Below, in pieces: positions 1-5,326 of a stretch of DNA of 7,640 nucleotides (its first letter is position 1; each line of letters starts with the position of its first letter). Location: positions 1 through 7,640 of the forward strand of contig DAIBSV010000089.1 in assembly GCA_027415455.1 (NCBI GenBank). The letters run 5' to 3'. A model generated the notes under the pieces. The model was not told where the DNA came from and ran no database searches. It saw only the letters and a list, made by a program, of their open reading frames with translations. The position numbers and the translations under genes are program-made. Origin of the DNA: Nitrospirota bacterium. GTDB taxonomy: Bacteria; Nitrospirota_A; Leptospirillia; Leptospirillales; Leptospirillaceae.

Positions 1-163
1 GATCAGGATCTTTCCCCTTCTCGAGCTGGGAGCCGTCCCGTCCCGCCATCTGGAACCCGTCATGGAGAGCTTGTCCCGGGAAGGCTCCCGGGTCTCCATC
101 GAAACGGTCCCCTACGAGTTCCAGCGGGGAGGAAATCGCATGATGCGCATCCGGGGATTGTAG
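1..163 (+). CDS. C-terminal end of an unidentified protein (partial)
   Basis: An open frame enters from the left edge (first whole codon at base 2) and ends at TAG 161-163, giving 53 residues. The tail has a hydrophobic strand (IRIFPLLELG), a helix-like stretch (HLEPVMESLSREG) and two strand-like segments around VPYEFQRGGNRMMRIRG. This strand-turn-strand ending could be the last beta hairpin of a class I SAM-dependent methyltransferase, but no motif in the visible part proves it. Codon use matches the neighbouring genes, and the stop falls just before non-coding sequence, which supports a real gene end. It converges on the minus-strand operon to the right. The function is not recognised. Confidence 0.5.
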   Translation, partial: IRIFPLLELGAVPSRHLEPVMESLSREGSRVSIETVPYEFQRGGNRMMRIRGL

Positions 164-306
164 CGGAACTTCGAAAAACATCGGGGTGGAGCCCCTTCCG
201 CCGGTCTCTGGTACCGACAGAATGTAACGCAGTGCATCGCACGCTCCCCCGAGTGACCGGCTCTGTCCGCCGCTGTCATGAGGACTTTCCCCCGTTCTTC
301 CGTCCT
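164..306. other. Convergent intergenic gap
   Basis: These 143 bases separate the stop of the plus-strand gene from the stop of the minus-strand transporter gene. No coding region is credible here; the small minus-strand frame running from 242 has no ribosome binding site and an Arg/Gly/Ser-rich composition typical of chance frames in GC-rich DNA. Apart from the weak terminator-like hairpin annotated at 174-195, there is a small inverted repeat at 232-242 (GTGC/GCAC, 3-base loop). Nothing else is supported. Confidence 0.6.
174..195 (-). terminator. Weak candidate terminator for the glgE-mak-MFS operon
   Basis: Read on the minus strand, GGGG (195-192), a five-base loop and CCCC (186-183) form a 4-bp hairpin. 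It is followed after four bases by a run of five T (178-174). It lies about 110 bases beyond the transporter stop codon, at the right place for an operon end. The stem is short and the T run is offset, so this is at best a weak intrinsic terminator. Rho-dependent ending is equally possible. Confidence 0.25.
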
Positions 307-1557
307 TCAGGAGATGGCCCGCGGAGGATCAGGCATGAAATGGGAAAAGATCCCAGCGGCCAGGGCGGCGATTGCGGCAAAGACGAGAAAGGCGAAGCGG
401 AATCCGACATTCCCCACCGAGACCCCCTGGAGGGCCGGCCCCACGACCGATCCCAGCGCCATGGCGATCTGGGAGAGCCCCATCAGGAGATTGAAGCCCT
501 TCCTTCCCCGGGTGAGGTCGCTCACGATAAGGGCCACCGAGACGCCGTAGATCCCGGCGGCGACCCCGTCGAGAATCTGGGTCGAAAGAAGGATCCCCGT
601 GTTCATGGTGGAGGCGCAGATCATCGACCGGAGCGGCATGATGAAAAAAGCCAGCGAAAAGACCAGTTTGTGTCCCCAGCGGCCGCTCAGTTTGGCCGCC
701 GCCCAGGCGACGGGGATCATGGTGGCCTGAGCCAGGATGACGACCCAGGCGAGCTTGCCGTTTCCTCCGTCGAGAAAACGCAGGTAAAGCATGAGAAGGG
801 GCATGACCGGGGCGTTTGAGATCTGAAAGAGGGCGGTCGAAAGAAGAAGGACCCGGACGGCGGGGGTCCGGAAGAAGTCGAGGAAGACCCGGCCGAGGGG
901 GCGGTCGTCCCGGATTTCGTCGCGATCCTCCCGGAAGACCCCGGCCGCCTGTTGATGGTAGATCATGTCCCGTCGCCGGATCAGTCCGATCGAGAGGATT
1001 CCCAGGACCGACCCAAGCGTGATGGGCAAAAAACCCGCCGAAAGCCCCAGATGGTGGATCAAAGCGGCCGTTCCCCCGGCCGAGACGAGGAATCCCGCGT
1101 GGTTCGACATCTGTGTCTGCCCCATGATCCGTGCAAACTGCCGGTGGCCCGACAGGGAAAAGGCCAGGGTGGAGGAGAGGGTGAAAAAGAAGGCGCTGGC
1201 CCCTCCCGCCAGAAAGAGCAGGGCGTCGACCACCGGATGAAACCCTCCCGCAAAGGGCAGAAGGGTGAGTCCGAGCCCGTAGATGAAGATGACAAGGGCC
1301 AGAAGCGTCCTGTGGTGGGGAATCATTTCGGCGAACAGACCGGACAGGGGCTGGAAGAGGAGGGTTCCCGCTCCGAAGAGGGCGGTCGCCACCCCGATCT
1401 CGGAGAAGCTCCACCGGGACTCCTTCAGGTAGTCGGTCAGGAAGGGAACGCTCACCCCGATCACGACCCCGAGCCAGAGGTTGACGAGATTGAGGCCGAG
1501 AAGGCTCTGGAACCGCCGCCAGCCGGCCGAATCTTTCGGCAAAGATTCCGGATTCAC
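307..1557 (-). CDS. Major facilitator superfamily (MFS) transporter, substrate unknown
   Basis: This gene encodes 416 residues, the usual MFS length. About twelve hydrophobic helices can be read, near residues 18-42, 53-76, 84-102, 107-135, 150-167, 171-194, 232-255, 265-290, 297-315, 321-347, 355-378 and 385-407. A charged loop (about 195-231, many Arg/Asp) separates the two six-helix halves, as expected for an inner-membrane secondary carrier. No binding-site motif fixes the substrate. The start is GTG at 1557-1555, inside the maltokinase stop (GTGA overlap). The ribosome-binding match is poor (GTGAGG close to the start), so translation probably depends on ribosomes finishing maltokinase. 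It is the last gene of the glgE operon. Export or import of a sugar or a pathway metabolite is an inference from this position only; drug efflux or another substrate is possible. Confidence 0.88.
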   Translation of the reverse strand: MNPESLPKDSAGWRRFQSLLGLNLVNLWLGVVIGVSVPFLTDYLKESRWSFSEIGVATALFGAGTLLFQPLSGLFAEMIPHHRTLLALVIFIYGLGLTLLPFAGGFHPVVDALLFLAGGASAFFFTLSSTLAFSLSGHRQFARIMGQTQMSNHAGFLVSAGGTAALIHHLGLSAGFLPITLGSVLGILSIGLIRRRDMIYHQQAAGVFREDRDEIRDDRPLGRVFLDFFRTPAVRVLLLSTALFQISNAPVMPLLMLYLRFLDGGNGKLAWVVILAQATMIPVAWAAAKLSGRWGHKLVFSLAFFIMPLRSMICASTMNTGILLSTQILDGVAAGIYGVSVALIVSDLTRGRKGFNLLMGLSQIAMALGSVVGPALQGVSVGNVGFRFAFLVFAAIAALAAGIFSHFMPDPPRAIS

Positions 1558-3098
1558 GGACCCTCACCGAAGTCCAGCGGCGGGTCTTTCAGGACCGTCT
1601 GGATCCCGTCCAGGGGAACTTCCATCCAGTCCGGGCGGTTGTCGATCTCGTACTGAAGTTCATAGAGGGCTTTGCGGAGAAGACAAAGCGCGAGGATCTT
1701 CTCCGATGGCCCGGGCGGCGGAAGCAACCCTGGAAAGCCGGAAAGCTCCGATGCATAGGCCCGGAGATATCGGCGGGACTGAAGGGCGTACCACCGCTCC
1801 GCCTCCCACCGGCGGTCCGGCGAATCCGTAATGGCGGACAGGGACAGGTAATGAAGGGAGCGGAGCATACCGGCCACGTCCTGAAGGGGGGTCCTCCGGA
1901 TCCTTCGCAAAGGAGGAGGAAGGGCCGGTTCCCCCTCGAAGTCGAGAAAAACCACCGTCTCCTCCTGCGTCACCAGGACCTGTCCAAGATGAAGGTCCCC
2001 ATGGCATCGGATGCACGACCCTCCCACTCCCGCGGACCGGCATCTCTCGAGAAAGGGCTCAAGCTCCGGCACAAGGGAAAGGAAGGTTCGGACCTTGAAA
2101 CGTAGCCGGCCGGAGAGTCCCGGAAGGGAGGACTCCAGTGTTTCTGCGGCCTTTGCCCAGCGCTCCCGGATCTCCCGAAACAGGACATCGAGATCCGGCT
2201 CACCGAATGGGAGGGGAGCGAAATCGGGATCGGAGGGATCGCTTCCCAGAGCCCGGTGAAGCCGGGCCGTCATGCGCCCCAGCTGCTCCACCATCCGGCC
2301 CAAGCTCTCCCCGCCCTCCTCTCCGGAAAGGACCTTCGACAGGCGCGAAAGACACCAGGACCATCCGTCCCCCACGTTGGGGATGAATTCCTGGAGGAGT
2401 GCCAGAACCAGGAGCTCCCCTTCGGGAGACTTCCCGAGCAGGGCCCCCAGGGTTGCAGGGATTGGAACCTCCTCTCCCCGGCGGGCCAGGAAAGCCCCGA
2501 CCTCGAGATCGGGATTCATTCCGGCGGCAATTTTCCGGAATCCCTTGAGCATGAGACTGTTCCCGAAGAGAAGGGAGGTATTGCTTTGCTCCCCCCGGAA
2601 AACCCGGGGAACAAGGTCCGGGGCGATACTCCCGTCCCACCGTCCAAGAGCCGCGGTCCGGAGAATGCCGAGTCCCGTCCGGGGGGAGAATTGGGAGAGA
2701 ATGTCCCGAAGGATCCCGCGACCGGTCCCGGGAACATAAAAACCGTCGACCAGCAGGGAAAACTCATCGGCGGACGGATCCATACGGGCGATCTGGGCCG
2801 ACTCCGGAACATCTGACGACCGTCCGCGCGCAAGCGGCAGAAAATAGCGCTCGCCCTCCCCCTCCGCAAACTCGACCCAAAGAAGACAGAGGTAGATTGC
2901 GCCTCCCGGGTCGCCATCGAGGGAGGTGATCGACTCGAAACGGACCGAGCGAATGCGGCGGGACTTGGATCCGAACCACCGGCGGGAAGGGAGGACAGCG
3001 GCCAGAATCTCCGGAAGCGGTCCCTCACCGGCCCAGTCCGGGAAGCCATCCCAGCTCTTTCCGGAAAGATCGAGGGTCCGGAGCCCCCCGTCGCTCAC
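1554..3098 (-). CDS. mak: Maltokinase (ATP + maltose to maltose 1-phosphate)
   Basis: The product (514 residues, cytoplasmic) should phosphorylate maltose at C1 with ATP, supplying maltose 1-phosphate to GlgE. It has the aminoglycoside-phosphotransferase-like fold features of the Mak/Pep2 family. An N-terminal cap carries the typical RRWFGSKSR (residues 39-47). EQSNTSLLFG (170-179) and LMLKGFR, with Lys185 for ATP, follow. The catalytic loop is CHGDLHLGQ (365-373; Asp368, Gln373). The metal motif is LDFEGEP (385-391; Asp386). The family-typical C-terminal KALYELQYEIDNRPDW begins at 466. The frame is open further upstream to 3380, but that part overlaps glgE and is low-complexity Arg/Pro/Gly. 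GTG at 3098-3096 is chosen because GGAGG lies five bases before it and it overlaps the glgE stop (GTGA). There is no trehalose synthase fusion, unlike some homologues. Confidence 0.93.
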   Translation of the reverse strand: MSDGGLRTLDLSGKSWDGFPDWAGEGPLPEILAAVLPSRRWFGSKSRRIRSVRFESITSLDGDPGGAIYLCLLWVEFAEGEGERYFLPLARGRSSDVPESAQIARMDPSADEFSLLVDGFYVPGTGRGILRDILSQFSPRTGLGILRTAALGRWDGSIAPDLVPRVFRGEQSNTSLLFGNSLMLKGFRKIAAGMNPDLEVGAFLARRGEEVPIPATLGALLGKSPEGELLVLALLQEFIPNVGDGWSWCLSRLSKVLSGEEGGESLGRMVEQLGRMTARLHRALGSDPSDPDFAPLPFGEPDLDVLFREIRERWAKAAETLESSLPGLSGRLRFKVRTFLSLVPELEPFLERCRSAGVGGSCIRCHGDLHLGQVLVTQEETVVFLDFEGEPALPPPLRRIRRTPLQDVAGMLRSLHYLSLSAITDSPDRRWEAERWYALQSRRYLRAYASELSGFPGLLPPPGPSEKILALCLLRKALYELQYEIDNRPDWMEVPLDGIQTVLKDPPLDFGEGP

Positions 3099-5107
3099 CG
3101 GATCCTCCGGAAGACGTGGAAGGGAAGCCGGTTTGGATCCCCGGGGTCGAGTCGGATGAAGCGCGAACCCGGAGGCCAGGAATACCGCGTCCCGTCCATC
3201 AAGTCCTGGACCTCCATCTCTTCCGCACCCGGCGGGGAAAAGGTCAGCCACCCTTCTTCGGCGCCGTGGGGATTGAGGTTGACCACCACAAGGATCCAGT
3301 CGTCGGGAGAATTCCCGTCCTTGGAATAGGCGATCAACTGATCGTTGTCCACAGGGTGGAATCGGAGGGTGTGGTTCCATCCCAGGGCCGGGAATTCCCG
3401 CCTGATCGCGTTCAGACGGGTGATGACCGGAGCCAGGGAGTGCTCCGGTTCGGGATGCCAGTGACGGATCTCGTATTTTTCCGAGTCAAGGTACTCCTCG
3501 CTCCCCTCCCGGAGGGGACGGTTCTCGCACCATTCGAAGGCGGGACCGTAGATCCCGTAGGAGGCGGACAGCGTCGCGGCCAGGGCGAGCCGCACCAGGA
3601 AGGCCGGGCGTCCTCCCTTCTGCAGATAGTCGTGCAGGATGTCCGGGGTGTTGGGCCACAGATTGGGACGGAAGAAGTCCCGGACAGGCGGCGTCACGAG
3701 TTCGGTGAGATAGGAAACGATCTCCTCCTTGGTGTTCCTCCAGGTGAAGTAGGTGTAGGACTGGGAAAATCCGATATGCCCCAGATGGTACATGACCTTG
3801 GGGCGGGTGAAGGCCTCCGCGAGAAAAACCACCTGCGGCTCGACCGCCCGGACCTCCGCCATCAGCCACTCCCAGAAGGGAAAAGGCTTTGTGTGGGGAT
3901 TGTCGACCCGAAAGAGGCGGATCCCTTTTTCGACCCAGAAGAGAACAACCCTCCGAAGCTCCTGCCAGAGGGCTTCCCAGTCCTCCGACAGAAAGTCGAA
4001 GGGATAGATGTCCTGGTATTTCTTGGGTGGATTCTCGGCGTAGTGGATCGAGCCGTCCGGACGCTTCCGGAACCATTCGGGATGGGCTTTGACGTAGGGA
4101 TGGTCGGGAGAACACTGGAAGGCCAGGTCGAGCGCCACCTCGAGGCCCAGCCCTTTCGCCGCATCAAGAAAGTCCCGGAAATCTTCCAGGGTTCCCAGGC
4201 GTGAGTCGATGGCGGTGTGGCCTCCCTCGTCAGAGCCGATCGCCCACGGGGAACCCGGAACGTCTCCCGTGGCGTCCGGCGTGTTGTTCGGTCCCTTCCG
4301 GAAGGCGTGGCCGATCGGGTGGATGGGCGGCAGATAGACCACGTCGAAGCCCATGGCGGCGATCGCCGGAAGACGGCGGGCGGCATCCCGAAGGGTCCCG
4401 TGGAGACCCTGAACTGTTCCGGCGCTTCTCGGAAAGAACTCGTACCAGGCTCCCCGGAGAGCCCGCTCCCGTTCGACGTGAACCGGAAAGGGATCGGAGA
4501 GGCTCACGAACCGGGGATCGGGATAGGACCCGGCCTCTTCTCCCCTCCCGGAGTCGAGCGCGATTGCGACTCTCTGGTCCAGGTCCCCGTCCCTCTCCCA
4601 GAGCGACAGCCACCGGAGGAGCTCCTCCGTCCCGCCCCCCTTCCCGGCCCGGGCGAGATGGCGCCGGATGATCGTCGCCCCTTCCTGAAGTTCGGTCTCC
4701 AGATCTTCCCGCAGTCCGGCCCGGGCTTTTTTCCCGAGGCCGTCCTGCCAGTGGGCCACCTCGTCGATCCAGGCCCGGATCCGGAATCCGGCCATCCCTT
4801 CCCGGGAAAAGGACAGCTCGGCGGTCCAGAGATCGTTTCCCCGGGGGATCATCGGAAGGGAGCGCCAGGAGTTCTCAACCGGATCCCGAACCTCGAGGAG
4901 GACCCGAAGGGGTTCGTGTCCGTCGGCCAGGACATCGGCAAAGACGGCGAGAGGCTCCCCGCAGATCCGCTTGACCGGGTATCGCCCTCCGTCGACGGAG
5001 GGGGACACCCGCTCAATCCGGACCCGATGGCGTCCTTCGGCCAGAAGAGGTCCGGTGAGCGGGGAGACCGACTGTTTTGCCTGAACGGGTCGATGGGGAT
5101 TCGTCAC
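3095..5107 (-). CDS. glgE: Alpha-1,4-glucan:maltose-1-phosphate maltosyltransferase (GlgE)
   Basis: GlgE transfers maltose from maltose 1-phosphate to the non-reducing end of an alpha-1,4-glucan and releases phosphate (GH13 subfamily 3, cytoplasm). At 670 residues it is close to the actinobacterial enzymes. An N-terminal beta-sandwich domain (about 25-120) and a helical insert (about 130-190) come first. The TIM barrel starts near WYEFFPRS (221-228) and includes VVYLPPIHPIG (256-266). The nucleophile is Asp402 in FRVDNPHTKP, the acid/base Glu431 in FLAEAF, and the third acid Asp489 in NTPDILHDY. This spacing closely matches Asp394/Glu423/Asp480 of Streptomyces coelicolor GlgE. GSEEYLDSEKYEIR (535-548) and a C-terminal beta domain follow. 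All key acids are intact, so it should be active. The GTG start at 5107-5105 is fixed by AGGAGG six bases upstream. It is the first gene of the glgE-mak-MFS operon. Confidence 0.96.
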   Translation of the reverse strand: MTNPHRPVQAKQSVSPLTGPLLAEGRHRVRIERVSPSVDGGRYPVKRICGEPLAVFADVLADGHEPLRVLLEVRDPVENSWRSLPMIPRGNDLWTAELSFSREGMAGFRIRAWIDEVAHWQDGLGKKARAGLREDLETELQEGATIIRRHLARAGKGGGTEELLRWLSLWERDGDLDQRVAIALDSGRGEEAGSYPDPRFVSLSDPFPVHVERERALRGAWYEFFPRSAGTVQGLHGTLRDAARRLPAIAAMGFDVVYLPPIHPIGHAFRKGPNNTPDATGDVPGSPWAIGSDEGGHTAIDSRLGTLEDFRDFLDAAKGLGLEVALDLAFQCSPDHPYVKAHPEWFRKRPDGSIHYAENPPKKYQDIYPFDFLSEDWEALWQELRRVVLFWVEKGIRLFRVDNPHTKPFPFWEWLMAEVRAVEPQVVFLAEAFTRPKVMYHLGHIGFSQSYTYFTWRNTKEEIVSYLTELVTPPVRDFFRPNLWPNTPDILHDYLQKGGRPAFLVRLALAATLSASYGIYGPAFEWCENRPLREGSEEYLDSEKYEIRHWHPEPEHSLAPVITRLNAIRREFPALGWNHTLRFHPVDNDQLIAYSKDGNSPDDWILVVVNLNPHGAEEGWLTFSPPGAEEMEVQDLMDGTRYSWPPGSRFIRLDPGDPNRLPFHVFRRIR
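3104..3108 (-). promoter_or_regulatory. Ribosome binding site of mak
   Basis: GGAGG on the minus strand lies five bases before GTG 3098-3096, inside the last codons of glgE. It decides the maltokinase start against longer upstream readings of the same frame, which would overlap glgE by nearly 300 bases. Confidence 0.75.
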
Positions 5108-5113
5108 AATGGG

Positions 5114-5119
5114 CCTCCT
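5114..5119 (-). promoter_or_regulatory. Ribosome binding site of glgE
   Basis: A perfect AGGAGG on the minus strand is six bases from GTG 5107-5105. Two ATG triplets just upstream (5124-5122 and 5129-5127) are out of frame with glgE, so the GTG is the start. Confidence 0.85.
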
Positions 5120-5131
5120 GTCATCGCATTG

Positions 5132-5168
5132 AAAAAACCCGGCTTCCGGCCCATCAGGTCATCGGCCG
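5132..5168 (-). promoter_or_regulatory. Possible attenuator-like hairpins in the glgE leader
   Basis: On the minus strand a short hairpin CCGG-AAG-CCGG (5149-5139) is followed, after one G, by six T (5137-5132), the arrangement of a small intrinsic terminator, 24 bases before the glgE start codon. A second, earlier stem CGGCC (5168-5164) with GGCCG (5151-5147) and a 12-base loop shares bases with it, so the two cannot form together. That resembles a terminator/antiterminator pair. The stems are only 4 and 5 bp, and no known riboswitch consensus is recognisable, so the function is unproven. Confidence 0.25.
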
Positions 5169-5218
5169 TGGTTGTTTTAGATTGGCGTAGGCTTCCGGAG
5201 CGAAACCGGGGAGCAAGG

Positions 5219-5242
5219 GGGACGTCCGCGAATGGATGTCCC
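5219..5242. repeat. Nine-base inverted repeat in the glgE upstream region
   Basis: GGGACGTCC (5219-5227) and GGATGTCCC (5234-5242) pair over nine bases around a six-base loop. The one irregular position is a G-U pair in plus-strand RNA and an A-C mismatch in minus-strand RNA. There is no T run on either side, so it is not a standard intrinsic terminator. It could be an operator for a dimeric regulator of glgE or a transcript-stabilising structure. It is the longest hairpin I found in this spacer. Confidence 0.45.
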
Positions 5243-5326
5243 GTCCAGACTAGCGGGTGAGGGAAAAAAATACAAGGAACGGGAGCGGGAGATGAAGGCC
5301 CGGGAAACGGAAAAAAATGGCAGATT

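Larger units (their letters stand above)
5108..5326 (-). promoter_or_regulatory. Spacer between the signalling gene and glgE; leader of the glgE operon
   Basis: These 219 bases separate the stop of the GGDEF-EAL gene from the glgE start and hold no credible gene. Two runs of seven T on the minus strand (5317-5311 and 5270-5264) follow the upstream gene, but neither is preceded by a clear stem, so a strong intrinsic terminator is not visible. A poor sigma-70-like -10 (TCTAAA, 5181-5176) is the best promoter candidate I can find and lacks a good -35. glgE may therefore be transcribed from a weak or activator-dependent promoter here, by read-through from the signalling gene, or both. Confidence 0.4.

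Noticed and set aside
3099..3380. A longer reading of the maltokinase frame reaching 3380 (608 residues).
   Set aside because: The extra 94 codons lie inside the conserved C-terminal domain of glgE, are Arg/Pro/Gly-rich and match no maltokinase N-terminus. GTG 3098 has a good ribosome binding site and the usual overlap.
5147..5168. A hammerhead-ribozyme-like CTGATG in the glgE leader.
   Set aside because: The following core bases (GA after CUGAU and the later GAAA) are missing and the stems are not in the needed arrangement.
5264..5317. Two T7 runs after the GGDEF-EAL gene as intrinsic terminators.
   Set aside because: Neither run is preceded by a stem-loop that I can find.
5108..5326. A cyclic-di-GMP riboswitch in the glgE leader, suggested by the neighbouring GGDEF-EAL gene.
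   Set aside because: I could not find the conserved blocks of the known cyclic-di-GMP riboswitch classes in this leader by eye. A covariance-model search would be decisive.
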